Source: Rhizobium deserti
GTDB lineage: Bacteria; Pseudomonadota; Alphaproteobacteria; Rhizobiales; Rhizobiaceae
Reading direction: 5' to 3'
DNA: 64,000 bases
Assembly: GCF_004358025.1 (NCBI RefSeq)
Contig: NZ_SMTL01000008.1
Location: forward strand, 1-64,000
Below are positions 1 through 8,996 of this stretch, piece by piece. Made by a program: the position numbers and the translations under genes. Under the pieces are notes generated by a model. The model was not told where the DNA came from. It saw nothing but the letters and a program-made list of their open reading frames with translations, and made no database searches. Within the stretch, counting starts at the first letter, position 1; each line of letters opens with the position of its first letter.

Positions 1-487
1 CCAATCAGCATGCGCCAACTTAATAAGGATTTCTCAAGAACAAAGGACTTCGTCGCCAGCAGCGCCGCCGCCCTCGTCAGTGAGCGGTTTATAAATCTAA
101 CCAACCAAACAAGTCAACACAGGTTTTTCGAAAAACAAGAAAAAGATGTAAGGCGATGATTTGAAACCATAATCCGGAACTCAATCTAAACCGGCAGCCG
201 ATACCGGCAAAATCGCCGACCAATACCGCTCTCGGATCAAGACCCGAAGACACACCTCGAAATCTGTCGCGATCAAAACCGCCACGGCATCATGCTCAAT
301 GTCTCGCTGATGACCAAAAGATGGGGCGCAAAAGGATGATTTATAAGGGATGATGGGCAAAAGCAGGCCAAGGGCGGCCATACGCTGACCCCCAGCAATG
401 GTCATATTCTTGTGCAGGTGCAGCAAAATATGCGATAGCCAGCACATCAACATGCCATTTTGGGCTCCTATCCGGAAAGAGCATTCC
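1..487. other. Non-coding left flank
   Basis: This stretch holds the leftward rrn-like promoter (88-117) and, from about 120 on, the region upstream of purC. The minus-strand frame 181-528 crosses into purC in antisense and has no recognisable protein character. I see no convincing purC promoter motif or riboswitch here. Confidence 0.5.
88..117 (-). promoter_or_regulatory. Leftward promoter, probably of an rRNA operon beyond the left edge
   Basis: Read on the minus strand there is a -35 box TTGACT (117-112), an 18-base spacer and a -10 box TATAAA (93-88). Downstream (minus strand, 42-34) is TGTTCTTGA, which resembles the boxA antitermination element of rRNA leaders, and no open reading frame follows to the edge. 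This layout fits an rrn promoter and leader pointing out of the window. It rests on pattern only, because no 16S sequence is in view. Confidence 0.5.
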
Positions 488-1438
488 TTGCGCATCCTCT
501 CAGACGCCTTCATCCCCGAGCTCCCCAATTACTATCGCGGCAAGGTGCGCGAAAATTACGATCTGCCCGACGGCCGGCGCATCATCATTGCCACCGACAG
601 GCTGAGCGCTTTCGACCGCATCCTCACCTCCATCCCCGACAAGGGGCATGTGCTGACCCAGACGGCGCGCTACTGGTTCGAGGCGACCGGCGACATCTGC
701 CCCAATCACGTGCTCGCCTATCCGGATCCCAATGTCGTCATCGGCAAGCGTCTCGACATCCTGCCAGTCGAAGTTGTGGTACGGGGGTATCTGGCCGGCA
801 CCACCGGCACGTCGCTGCTGACCCTCTATAAGAATGGCGAACGCAATATGTATGGTCTGGCGCTTCCAGACGGGTTGCGCGACAACCAAGTCCTGCCGCA
901 GCCGGTGATCACGCCGACCAGTAAGGCCTTTGATGGCGGCCATGACGAGCCGCTGACGCCCGGCGAGATCCTCGAGCATGGCCTGTTGACGCGCGAGCAG
1001 TGGCAAACCCTGTCACACTATGCGCTGGCGCTTTTTGCCCGCGGACAGCAGCTGGCGGCAAAACAGGGACTGATCCTCGTCGACACGAAATATGAATTCG
1101 GCACGGATCTCGACGGCAATATCATGCTTGCCGACGAAATCCACACGCCCGACAGCAGCCGCTACTGGATCGCCGACAGCTATGAGGCGGCCTTCCGCAA
1201 TGGCGGCCGCCCGAAGAGCTTCGACAAGGATTTCATCCGGTCCTGGGTGGTGGAACGCTGCGATCCCTATAAGGATGCCATCCCCGAGATCCCGCAGGAC
1301 CTGGTCGCCGAAACCGCACAAGTCTACCGGAGTGCCTATGAAACCATCACCGGCCGACCGTTTTCGCCCGACACAATCGGCGAAACTGTGCTTGCCCGGA
1401 TCCGCCGCAATCTCGAGTCGTTTTTCGTCGCCGGCTGA
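488..1438 (+). CDS. purC: Phosphoribosylaminoimidazole-succinocarboxamide synthase, long form
   Basis: SAICAR synthase joins aspartate to CAIR with ATP in de novo purine synthesis. The 316-residue protein is the longer bacterial form (E. coli PurC is about 237 residues). Family motifs are visible: [10 protein letters not shown] near residue 38, [12 protein letters not shown] near 100, VDTKYEFG near 200 and [10 protein letters not shown] near 218. I chose the TTG at 488 because GGAAAGAG lies 7 bases before it and because known family members begin right here (LRILSDAF...). The frame stays open upstream to 398, but that extension (including ATG 452) looks unlike the family. The gene stands alone, away from other pur genes. 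Rhizobia often carry a second, shorter purC with purSQL, so this may be a second copy. Confidence 0.9.
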   Translation: MRILSDAFIPELPNYYRGKVRENYDLPDGRRIIIATDRLSAFDRILTSIPDKGHVLTQTARYWFEATGDICPNHVLAYPDPNVVIGKRLDILPVEVVVRGYLAGTTGTSLLTLYKNGERNMYGLALPDGLRDNQVLPQPVITPTSKAFDGGHDEPLTPGEILEHGLLTREQWQTLSHYALALFARGQQLAAKQGLILVDTKYEFGTDLDGNIMLADEIHTPDSSRYWIADSYEAAFRNGGRPKSFDKDFIRSWVVERCDPYKDAIPEIPQDLVAETAQVYRSAYETITGRPFSPDTIGETVLARIRRNLESFFVAG

Positions 1439-1476
1439 TGCGGGCATCTGGCGCAAGCGGATGATGGGAGGGTCGG

Positions 1477-2079
1477 TTGAGAAGACCGAGACGCAAAGCC
1501 GAGGAAACGAGAGACGATATCCTCGTCACAGCGGAAGCCCTTTTGCGCAAGAAAGGCATATCCGGCTTCTCCATCGCCGACCTGGCCGGCGAGCTGCAAA
1601 TGTCCCCAGCCAATGTCTTCAAGCATTTTCAGTCGAAAGCGGTTCTTGCCGACGCCATCTGTGATCGCCATATCAGTCATATGATCGGGCGTTTCCAGGC
1701 GTTCGACGAACCGGCCCCGGCGCCCGAACGATTGGCCATCGTGGTGCGCAAGCTGATGGAAGCGCATCTGGCCGATATCCGCGAAAACCCATTTCTCTTT
1801 GAGATGCTGGTCGTCATGTCTGAAGCCAACCTCCCCAGTGGCCGGCACTATAAGGAGTTGATCGAGAATCTCTTCTCCGACCTTATCCGTCACGGCATTT
1901 CCAGCGGCGTGTATACCTGTTCGGCCGATACACCGATCAATCGGACGGTCGCATCCGCCTTTGCCAGCGTCCTGCATCCCGTCTTCTTGATCGGAGGCGA
2001 CGAGGAGGAACTGCGCGAGCGTTGCACTGCACTTGCCGAACTTGTGAATGCTGCGCTGCAAAAGCCGCTTGCAAAGTGA
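1477..2079 (+). CDS. TetR/AcrR-family transcriptional regulator
   Basis: This 200-residue protein has an N-terminal TetR-type helix-turn-helix at about residues 9-55 (ILVTAEALLRKKGISGFSIA ... PANVFKHFQSKAVL) and a divergent all-helical ligand-binding C-terminus. It starts at TTG 1477 behind GGGAGG (about 1466-1472). It lies 150 bases upstream of an RND pump on the same strand and is probably its local repressor, as AmeR is for AmeABC in Agrobacterium (family knowledge). A perfect inverted repeat overlapping its stop codon (2074-2101) is a candidate operator. Its ligand cannot be read from the sequence. Confidence 0.85.
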   Translation: MRRPRRKAEETRDDILVTAEALLRKKGISGFSIADLAGELQMSPANVFKHFQSKAVLADAICDRHISHMIGRFQAFDEPAPAPERLAIVVRKLMEAHLADIRENPFLFEMLVVMSEANLPSGRHYKELIENLFSDLIRHGISSGVYTCSADTPINRTVASAFASVLHPVFLIGGDEEELRERCTALAELVNAALQKPLAK

Positions 2080-2101
2080 CGATAGGTTACTTACGTCACT
2101 T
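2074..2101. promoter_or_regulatory. Candidate TetR operator (inverted repeat)
   Basis: AAGTGACG (2074-2081) and CGTCACTT (2094-2101) are perfect 8-base arms separated by 12 bases. The element overlaps the stop codon of the TetR gene and lies about 130 bases before the efflux adaptor gene. The size and place suit a TetR dimer site controlling the pump promoter. This is inferred from symmetry and position only. Confidence 0.4.
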
Positions 2102-2228
2102 CAATCGACCCGCGGTGGAAACTCTTGGTCCCGGCCACTGTTCCGTAAGCTGCATACGAGTTAACCTTCTTCCTGCCGTCGGACCAATGGTCGGGCGGTG
2201 ATGCGCAACACCTGCCTTGGACGACGCC

Positions 2229-3428
2229 ATGACCGGACGCAAACTTGCACTTTTCCTCCTTCTTCCCGTTTTGCTTGCCGCCTGCAGCGATTCCGGTGAC
2301 CAGAAGTCGGCAGGCGGCGCCGCCAATGGAGGCGCGCCGCAAAAGCCGCCGCAGGCGGTCAGTGTGGTCGTTATGAAAAAAGCCGAGCGGCCGATCACCG
2401 CCATTCTTCCGGGACGCGCGGTTGCATTCCAGACCGCGGAAATTCGTCCGCGGGTCACGGGCGCGATCAAGGAAATCGCCTTCAAGGAAGGCAGCGAAGT
2501 GAAGGCCGGCGACATCCTCTACCAGATCGAGGACAACACCTATGCCGCGGCCTTCGCGCAAGCTCAGGCAACATTGTCAAAAGCCCAGGTCAGCATTCCT
2601 TCGGCGCAGGCCAACCTCAATCGCTACGAGCGCCTGGTCAACAGCGGTGCCACACAGATCGAATACGAAAATGCCAAGGTGACTTTGCTGCAAGCGCAGG
2701 CCGACGTCGAACAAGCAAAGGCGGCCCTTCAGTCGGCAGAAATCGATCTAGACCTGACGAAGATCCGGGCACCTTTCGATGGCGTTACCACCATTTCCGC
2801 CGTCAGCATTGGCAATATCGTCACCGCCAATCAGACAACGGCGCTGACCACATTGCGCCGGCTTGACCCGATCTACATAGACCTCATCGATTCCAGCACC
2901 AACCTTCTTGATCTTCGCGCTGCCATGGCATCCGGCCGCCTGAGCGGTGACCCGCGCAAGGCCGACATCCGGCTGAAGCTCGAGGACGGCACTAACTACC
3001 CGCTGACCGGCAAGCTGGACATGTCCGAAATGGCCGTCAGTGAAACCACCGGAACCTACCAAATCCGGGCTCTCTTCGACAACCCGGACGACATCATCCT
3101 GCCGGGCATGTATGTGCGCGCCAGCATCACCGTCGGCAACGAGAACGGCTACCTCATTCCGCAGCGGGCAGCGACCCGCAATGCCCGGGGTGAACTGTCT
3201 GCCAAGTTCGTAGGCGCGGACAACAAGGTGGAAACCCGCACCTTCACGGTGAGCAAGTCCTCCGGGAATAACTGGCTGGTCACCGACGGCATCACAGACG
3301 GCGATCGCCTGATCGTCGACGGGTTCCAGTGGATCAGCGACGGCGCTCCGGTTCAGCCGGTGGAGGCGACGGTCAACGAGCAGGGCTTTGCGGTTGAAAA
3401 GCCGAAGGTGGACGAAGCCAAGCCATGA
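2229..3428 (+). CDS. RND efflux periplasmic adaptor (membrane fusion) lipoprotein
   Basis: This is the adaptor of a tripartite drug efflux pump (AcrA/MexA/BepF type), about 399 residues. The N-terminus has a lipoprotein signal with lipobox LLAAC, so the mature protein should be tethered by Cys. Next come the biotinyl-lipoyl half-motifs around residues 60-100 (EIRPRVTGAIKEI, EGSEVKAGDILYQIED), a helical hairpin rich in Ala and Gln (about 105-170), and beta-barrel and membrane-proximal domains. The start is either ATG 2229 or TTG 2217, four codons upstream; neither has a strong Shine-Dalgarno, and I prefer the ATG because the signal peptide then begins with a short basic segment. The permease gene follows after 44 bases. 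Confidence 0.9.
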   Translation: MTGRKLALFLLLPVLLAACSDSGDQKSAGGAANGGAPQKPPQAVSVVVMKKAERPITAILPGRAVAFQTAEIRPRVTGAIKEIAFKEGSEVKAGDILYQIEDNTYAAAFAQAQATLSKAQVSIPSAQANLNRYERLVNSGATQIEYENAKVTLLQAQADVEQAKAALQSAEIDLDLTKIRAPFDGVTTISAVSIGNIVTANQTTALTTLRRLDPIYIDLIDSSTNLLDLRAAMASGRLSGDPRKADIRLKLEDGTNYPLTGKLDMSEMAVSETTGTYQIRALFDNPDDIILPGMYVRASITVGNENGYLIPQRAATRNARGELSAKFVGADNKVETRTFTVSKSSGNNWLVTDGITDGDRLIVDGFQWISDGAPVQPVEATVNEQGFAVEKPKVDEAKP

Positions 3429-3472
3429 TCGACGCCGGAACCGCAGCTAGAGATTTGGCAAGGAATATCTGA

Positions 3473-6400
3473 ATGGCGCATTTCTTCATCCGGCGACCGG
3501 TCTTCGCCTGGGTCATCGCAATCGTGATCATGCTCGGCGGTGCTCTTGCCATCTCGACCTTGTCGATCTCGCAATATCCTGACATTGCCCCGACGACGGT
3601 GCGAATTACCTCCTCCTACAGCGGCGCCAGTGCCGAGACCGTAGAGAAATCGGTGACCAGTATCATCGAAGACGGCATGACCGGCCTCGATGATTTGACT
3701 TATATGACGTCGGCTTCCTCCACTGGCCGCTCCACCGTAACCTTGACCTTCGGCAACAGCATTATGCCGGACATTGCCCAGGTGCAGGTGCAGAACAAGC
3801 TGCAACTCGTCCAGTCCCAGCTTCCCGACGTGGTGCAGCAGCAGGGAATCGAAGTCGCGCGCTCTACATCCAGCATTTTGTTGGTCGGCGCTTTGGTGTC
3901 GACAGACGGAACGCGCAGTTCCGTCGACCTCGGTGACCTCTTCGCTACCTCGATCGAGGATCAGATCCAGCGTCTCGAAGGCGTCGGAAGCATCAATGTC
4001 TTCGGTTCCGGCTACGCTATGCGAGTCTGGCTCGACCCGTTCAAGCTGCAGAAATACCAGCTGACGACCTCCGATGTCACTTCTGCGATCGAAGCCCAGA
4101 ACACCCAGGTTTCGGTGGGCTCTCTGGGCGCGCAGCCCGTTCTCGAAGGCCAGCAGCTGACGGTCACCATGACGGCGCAAAGCCAGCTGACCACTGTCGA
4201 TGATTTCGAGCGGGTGATCCTCAAGGTCGAGCAGGACGGCGCAACCGTGCGGCTTAGCGACGTGGCACGGGTGGAAATTGGCCAGGAAACCTATGGCGGC
4301 AGCTCGCGCCAGAATGCTCGGCCGGCAGCAGGTTTTGCGGTCAACCTGGCAACCGGCGCCAATGCGCTCGATACGGCTTCCCGCGTGCGGGCAGAACTTA
4401 CGCGTGTTGCCCCAGGCCTGCCTCAGGGCGTGGAAATCACCTATCCCTATGACACGACGCCATTCGTCGAGCTGTCGATCGAAAAGGTCGTGCACACGCT
4501 GATCGAGGCGATCGTTCTCGTCTTCGTGGTCCTTTTGGTCTTCCTTCAGAACCTACGGGCGACATTCATACCAATGATCGCCGTGCCGGTCGTGCTTCTT
4601 GGCACTTTCGGCATCCTGGCCATCACCGGTTACTCCATCAATACGCTGACCATGTTCGCCATGGTCCTGGCCATCGGCCTGCTTGTCGACGATGCCATCG
4701 TGGTGGTCGAAAACGTTGAGCGCATCATGGATGAAGAAGGCTTGTCGCCTTTGGAAGCCACTGAAAAGTCCATGCATGAAATCACTGGCGCCATTGTCGG
4801 TATTGCGCTGGTCCTGACGGCCGTCTTCATTCCAATGGCCTTCTTCGGCGGCTCGACCGGCATCATCTATCGCCAGTTCTCGATCACCATTGTCTCAGCC
4901 ATGCTGCTCTCGGCCCTCATCGCGATCGTGCTGACGCCTGCGCTTTGCGCAACCATGCTGAAGCCGATCAACCACGATAAGAAGGGCCGCGGAATCGGCG
5001 CCTGGTTCAACCGCGGCTTCGACCGCACAACCAATGGCTATGTCGGCACGATCGGCTACCTGTTGAAGCGCCCGCTGCGGGTAATGATCCTGTTCGCTTT
5101 GATCGTCGGCGGCTGTGCTTGGTTCTTCACGCGGCTGCCGAGCTCCTTCCTTCCCCAGGAAGACCAGGGCGTGCTGATGACGATCATCCAGACACCGGTT
5201 GGATCGACGACGGCCCGCACGGAAGAAGTGGTGAAGAAGATCGAAACCTTCTTCATGGAAAAGGAAAAAGACAATGTCGACGCGGTCTTCGGGGCCCTCG
5301 GCTTCAGCTTCAACGGAACCGGCCAGAACAACGCCATCGTCTTCACCAAACTCAAGGATTTCGATCAGCGGACGGGCACCGGCCAATCGGCGGCCGAAAT
5401 CCTGCAGCGCGCCCAAGGCTATTTCTTCAGCTTGCGTGACGCCCAGGTGTTTGCGCTGCTGCCACCTGCGATCCAGGGCTTGGGCAATTCGAGCGGCTTT
5501 TCGCTCTATGTCGTCGACAGCGGCAACAACGGCAATGACGCGTTGACCCGGGTGAGCCAGCAACTGATTAGCGAAAGCGCAACCAATCCCTATATCAGCA
5601 CCCTGCGCTCCAACAGCCAGCGCAATGAAACCCAGATGAAGATCCTTCTCGACCAGGAGAAGCTCGGCGCCATGGGCGTGGATCTCGCTTCGGTCAACTC
5701 GATGCTGGCAACCATTTTTGCCGGTCGGGATGTCAATGACTTCACGCTCAACAACGAGCTGAAGCCGGTTTATGTGCAGGGTGATGCTCCTTACCGCATG
5801 CAGCCGGACGACATCAAATACTGGTATGCGCGCAATACGGCAGGGGAAATGGTGCCGTTTTCCTCGTTCAGCAAATTGGAATGGGTTAACGGGACGCCGC
5901 AGCTGGCACGCTATAACGGCACCAGCGCCATATCGCTGGACGGCTCTTCGAAGCCCGGCGTCAGCACCGGTCAGGCCATGGATGAAATGGAGCGGCTGGT
6001 GACGGCGCTGCCCGGCGGCTATACGGTGGCCTGGCAGGGCATTTCGTACCAGGAAAAGTTATCCGGCTCTCAGGCGCCGGTTCTTTATGCCTTGTCGGTC
6101 CTGATCGTCTTTCTCTGCCTCGCAGCTCTTTACGAAAGCTGGTCGATCCCCTTCTCGGTCATCCTTGCCGTGCCGATCGGCGTCCTTGGCGCGCTTCTCG
6201 CTGCCCACCTCCTCGGCCAGTCGAACGACGTTTACTTCAAGGTCGGTCTGCTGACGACAATCGGTCTGGCGGCAAAGAATGCGATCCTTATCGTGGAGTT
6301 TGCTAAGGACCGACAAGAAACTGGTCTTGGCATTATCGAGGCGACCCTGCAGGCTGCGCGGCTTCGGCTTCGCCCGATCATCATGACCTCGCTGGCCTTC

Positions 6401-6583
6401 ATTCTAGGGGTTGTTCCGCTTGCAGTTGCAACCGGAGCGGGCTCGGCGGCGCAGAACGCTATCGGCGTCGGGGTGCTTGGTGGTATGCTTTCTGCAACAC
6501 TCCTCGGAATTTTCTTTGTTCCGTCCTTCTTTGTTGTCGTTCGCCGGTTATCAAACCGTGAAAAACGAGAGAAGAGAGTGTGA
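3473..6583 (+). CDS. RND multidrug efflux permease (AcrB/BepG/AmeB type, HAE1 family)
   Basis: This is the inner-membrane proton/drug antiporter of the pump, 1036 residues and full length for the HAE1 family. The N-terminus FFIRRPVFAWVIAI is typical. The proton-relay aspartates sit in GLLVDDAIVVVENVERI near residue 410, and the partner lysine in GLAAKNAILIVEFAKD near residue 935. Twelve hydrophobic segments and two large periplasmic loops follow the usual plan. It lies between the adaptor gene and the outer-membrane factor gene. Exact substrates cannot be inferred. In A. tumefaciens and Brucella, related pumps export antibiotics, dyes and plant or host compounds. Confidence 0.95.
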   Translation: MAHFFIRRPVFAWVIAIVIMLGGALAISTLSISQYPDIAPTTVRITSSYSGASAETVEKSVTSIIEDGMTGLDDLTYMTSASSTGRSTVTLTFGNSIMPDIAQVQVQNKLQLVQSQLPDVVQQQGIEVARSTSSILLVGALVSTDGTRSSVDLGDLFATSIEDQIQRLEGVGSINVFGSGYAMRVWLDPFKLQKYQLTTSDVTSAIEAQNTQVSVGSLGAQPVLEGQQLTVTMTAQSQLTTVDDFERVILKVEQDGATVRLSDVARVEIGQETYGGSSRQNARPAAGFAVNLATGANALDTASRVRAELTRVAPGLPQGVEITYPYDTTPFVELSIEKVVHTLIEAIVLVFVVLLVFLQNLRATFIPMIAVPVVLLGTFGILAITGYSINTLTMFAMVLAIGLLVDDAIVVVENVERIMDEEGLSPLEATEKSMHEITGAIVGIALVLTAVFIPMAFFGGSTGIIYRQFSITIVSAMLLSALIAIVLTPALCATMLKPINHDKKGRGIGAWFNRGFDRTTNGYVGTIGYLLKRPLRVMILFALIVGGCAWFFTRLPSSFLPQEDQGVLMTIIQTPVGSTTARTEEVVKKIETFFMEKEKDNVDAVFGALGFSFNGTGQNNAIVFTKLKDFDQRTGTGQSAAEILQRAQGYFFSLRDAQVFALLPPAIQGLGNSSGFSLYVVDSGNNGNDALTRVSQQLISESATNPYISTLRSNSQRNETQMKILLDQEKLGAMGVDLASVNSMLATIFAGRDVNDFTLNNELKPVYVQGDAPYRMQPDDIKYWYARNTAGEMVPFSSFSKLEWVNGTPQLARYNGTSAISLDGSSKPGVSTGQAMDEMERLVTALPGGYTVAWQGISYQEKLSGSQAPVLYALSVLIVFLCLAALYESWSIPFSVILAVPIGVLGALLAAHLLGQSNDVYFKVGLLTTIGLAAKNAILIVEFAKDRQETGLGIIEATLQAARLRLRPIIMTSLAFILGVVPLAVATGAGSAAQNAIGVGVLGGMLSATLLGIFFVPSFFVVVRRLSNREKREKRV

Positions 6584-6610
6584 ATCTGTTAACGGATTGC
6601 TAGCGACTAA

Positions 6611-6640
6611 GTCGCCGAACCAGTATTTTGAGTCGGCGAC
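6611..6640 (+). other. Hairpin between pump permease and outer-membrane factor genes
   Basis: GTCGCCGA (6611-6618) and TCGGCGAC (6633-6640) can pair as a perfect 8-bp stem with a 14-base loop in the 116-base gap. There is no T-run, so it is more likely an mRNA-processing or stability element, or a weak attenuator, than a terminator. Confidence 0.35.
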
Positions 6641-6699
6641 GCCAAGTTAGGTTTGCTCTGCAGGATGCGGAGCTATCAGTAAGGCTTTGGGACAAAGAC

Positions 6700-8148
6700 A
6701 TGACATCCATCCGCGTAGCCGCTCCTCTCGTCCTGCTACTTTTGTCCGGCTGCGTCGTCGGCCCGGACCACACAGCACCTCGTATATCATTGCCGACCAA
6801 GTTCGCAGAGGGCTCTAAGGCCAGCAATGGCGACGTTGCCATGAATGCCTGGTGGACGGCATTCGGCGACCGTCGTCTGAACGGCTATCTGGAGCAAGGT
6901 CTGTCGCAGAATCTCGATGTTCTCCAGGCGCTGGAACGTATTAACCAAGCGCAGGCCTCTGTCGTCAGCGCCGGCGCAGGAAGCCTGCCCTCGCTCGACC
7001 TCGGTTCTCAGGCAGAGCGCAGCGGCAGCAAGGACATCGGCGGCAATGCCGGAGCACTTGCGGCCAGCACCCCGCAGACGAGTGTGAGCGGCGGTCTGAG
7101 CGCTTCCTGGTTCCTCGACCTGTTCGGCCTTTATCGCCGGTCCAAGGAAGCGGCGCTTGCCAATCTCGACGCGGCTTATGCCAACGTCGATATCGCGCGC
7201 CTGACCCTGTTGTCGCAGGTAGCATCCGCCTATATCGACGTGCGGTATTATCAGGAGCGCATCGCTATCGCCCAGCAGAACCTGGGTTCTCGCCGCGAAA
7301 CGCTGAACCTGACCAAGCTGCAGCTCGAAGCGGGTGCCGCCTCCCGTCTGGACGTCGTGCAATCAGAAGGTCTGGTTAATTCCACGCTGGCAGATATTCC
7401 TGCTCTGGAAACCCAGTTCCGCCAAGCGGCGCACCGGATCGCGACCTTGCTCGGGCTGCCGGCGTCGTCGCTCGTCTCGGAACTACAGAAAAGGAGCGGC
7501 GGCCAGCCGGTTGCCCGCTTCAACCCGAAATCTGGCATTCCGGCTGACCTGATCCGTAACCGTCCGGACATCCGTGCCGCCGAACGCGCATTGGCAGCCG
7601 CAGTAGCTCAGGTTGGCGTTGCCGAAGCTCAGCTTTATCCGGCCATCACACTGGGCGGCTCGATTACCCCGTCCTACACGAAGTCCGGCGCTGCCGAGGC
7701 AGGCCTGCTGTCTTGGTCCTTTGGTCCGTCCCTCAGCCTGCCGATCTTCGACGGCGGAGCACTGCGGGCGAACCTGTCTTCGTCGGAATCGGCAGCTCGT
7801 GAAGCCTATCTGGCCTGGAAGGAAACCGTCCTCAACGGCGTGGAAGAAGTCGAGAACGCGCTTGCCGCAGTGGCTCGCGACGGCCGCACTGTTTCGGCGC
7901 TGCGGGCCACCGTCAAGTCTTACCAGGAAGCGCTGCAACTCGCGACGGCGAGCTATCGCGATGGTGCATCCTCGCTGCTCGACGTCCTCGACGCGCAGCG
8001 CCAGGTCTCCACTGCTCAGGCGAACCTCGCCCAGGCCGTGCAGCAGATGGCGCAGGATTACATCTCGCTTAACGTCGCAGTGGGTGGCGGTTATGCGGTT
8101 GGCAAGACCGTAGCGCCGACCAAGGTGGCTCTCGTTGTCAAGAACTGA
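6700..8148 (+). CDS. Outer-membrane factor lipoprotein of the RND pump (NodT family)
   Basis: This is a TolC-like outer-membrane channel of 482 residues. From ATG 6700 it begins with a lipoprotein signal ending in LLLLSGC, followed by VVGPDHTAP, which is diagnostic for NodT/OprM lipoproteins. Two tandem OEP repeats follow, with the conserved RPDIRAAERALAAAVAQVG near residue 288. The frame is open back to 6628, but the upstream part carries no signal peptide. It completes the adaptor-permease-channel operon begun at 2229 and is followed by two rho-independent terminators. Confidence 0.93.
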   Translation: MTSIRVAAPLVLLLLSGCVVGPDHTAPRISLPTKFAEGSKASNGDVAMNAWWTAFGDRRLNGYLEQGLSQNLDVLQALERINQAQASVVSAGAGSLPSLDLGSQAERSGSKDIGGNAGALAASTPQTSVSGGLSASWFLDLFGLYRRSKEAALANLDAAYANVDIARLTLLSQVASAYIDVRYYQERIAIAQQNLGSRRETLNLTKLQLEAGAASRLDVVQSEGLVNSTLADIPALETQFRQAAHRIATLLGLPASSLVSELQKRSGGQPVARFNPKSGIPADLIRNRPDIRAAERALAAAVAQVGVAEAQLYPAITLGGSITPSYTKSGAAEAGLLSWSFGPSLSLPIFDGGALRANLSSSESAAREAYLAWKETVLNGVEEVENALAAVARDGRTVSALRATVKSYQEALQLATASYRDGASSLLDVLDAQRQVSTAQANLAQAVQQMAQDYISLNVAVGGGYAVGKTVAPTKVALVVKN

Positions 8149-8160
8149 TCGGTTGGATAC

Positions 8161-8182
8161 GGCCGGCTGATGCCGGCCTTTT
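8161..8182 (+). terminator. Rho-independent terminator of the efflux operon
   Basis: GGCCGGC (8161-8167), loop TGAT, GCCGGCC (8172-8178), then TTTT. It lies 12 bases after the stop of the outer-membrane factor gene. Confidence 0.75.
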
Positions 8183-8193
8183 ATCCCGGATAC

Positions 8194-8227
8194 AAAAACC
8201 TCCGAAGTCTGACTTCGGAGGTTTTTT
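8194..8227. terminator. Bidirectional terminator between the efflux operon and efp
   Basis: CCTCCGAAGTC (8199-8209) pairs perfectly with GACTTCGGAGG (8211-8221). An A-run lies on the left and six Ts on the right, so it can end transcription from both sides. It serves the converging efflux and efp transcripts. Confidence 0.85.
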
Positions 8228-8261
8228 GTCGGGCGGTAGCCGCCGAAGCAGCAAGTGCAGC

Positions 8262-8831
8262 TTAGTTCTTGGCACGTTCCACGTAGGAATTGTCTTCCGT
8301 GGCAATGACGACGCGGGTTCCGGCATCGATGTGCGGCGGAACGTTGGTGCGGATGCCGTTCGACAGCATGGCGGGCTTGTAGGACGACGATGCCGTCTGG
8401 CCCTTGGTCACCGGTTCCGTCTCGACGATTTCGAGTGTCACGTGGCGCGGCAGCTGGAGGGCCAGCGCAATGCCTTCATGCATCGACAGGATACAGGTCA
8501 TGCCTTCCTGCAGATAAGCCTTCTGGTCGCCCATCGTATCCACATCCACGACGACCTGATCATAGGTCTCCGGGTTCATGAAGTGGAAGCCTTCGCCGTC
8601 TTCATAAAGGAACTGGTGGTTGACGTCCTCAACGAAGGCGCGCTCGACCTGCTCGGTGGTACGCCAGCGTTCCGCCACCTTCACGCCGTCGACGATGCGG
8701 CGCATGTTGACCTGCGTGACGGGCGTACCTTTGCCGGGATGGAAGTTTTCCGCGGTGAGAACGACATAGAGCTTGCCGTCGACGTCGATGACGTTGCCCT
8801 TGCGGACGGAAGAGGCGATGACCTTGACCAT
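8262..8831 (-). CDS. efp: Elongation factor P
   Basis: EF-P relieves ribosome stalling at polyproline stretches. The 189-residue protein has the KOW-like N-domain followed by two OB domains (ending near [10 protein letters not shown]-type sequence). The modifiable lysine is Lys34 in the loop [11 protein letters not shown], exactly the E. coli position, and the modifying enzymes EpmA and EpmB are encoded next door. I chose the ATG at 8831 ([15 protein letters not shown], with AAGGA a few bases upstream). The frame stays open for 138 codons further upstream, but that part overlaps epmA in antisense and has no family support. Confidence 0.97.
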   Translation of the reverse strand: MVKVIASSVRKGNVIDVDGKLYVVLTAENFHPGKGTPVTQVNMRRIVDGVKVAERWRTTEQVERAFVEDVNHQFLYEDGEGFHFMNPETYDQVVVDVDTMGDQKAYLQEGMTCILSMHEGIALALQLPRHVTLEIVETEPVTKGQTASSSYKPAMLSNGIRTNVPPHIDAGTRVVIATEDNSYVERAKN

Positions 8832-8996
8832 AGGATTCCTTATGTAGCGAACCGGCTTGTAACTGCCGAAAATGCGTCGTAGAGGACCGGGCGATAACCG
8901 GCCCGAAGGACGGATCGTCTGCTTTCCGGGCGGAACTACTCCAAAACCGCGCAAAGTGGAAGCCTTGCGGGGGAGAACCGGCAAAGAAAGCCGCAA

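Noticed and set aside
398-487. Longer N-terminus for PurC
   Set aside because: The added 30 residues do not resemble the family, and TTG 488 has a good ribosome site exactly where homologues begin.
181-528. Minus-strand frame of 115 codons upstream of purC
   Set aside because: It runs antisense into the purC start, has no ribosome site or family resemblance, and lies in a promoter-type region.
3353-4495. Minus-strand frame of 380 codons opposite the RND permease
   Set aside because: Antisense shadow of a clear 1036-residue permease; no family character.
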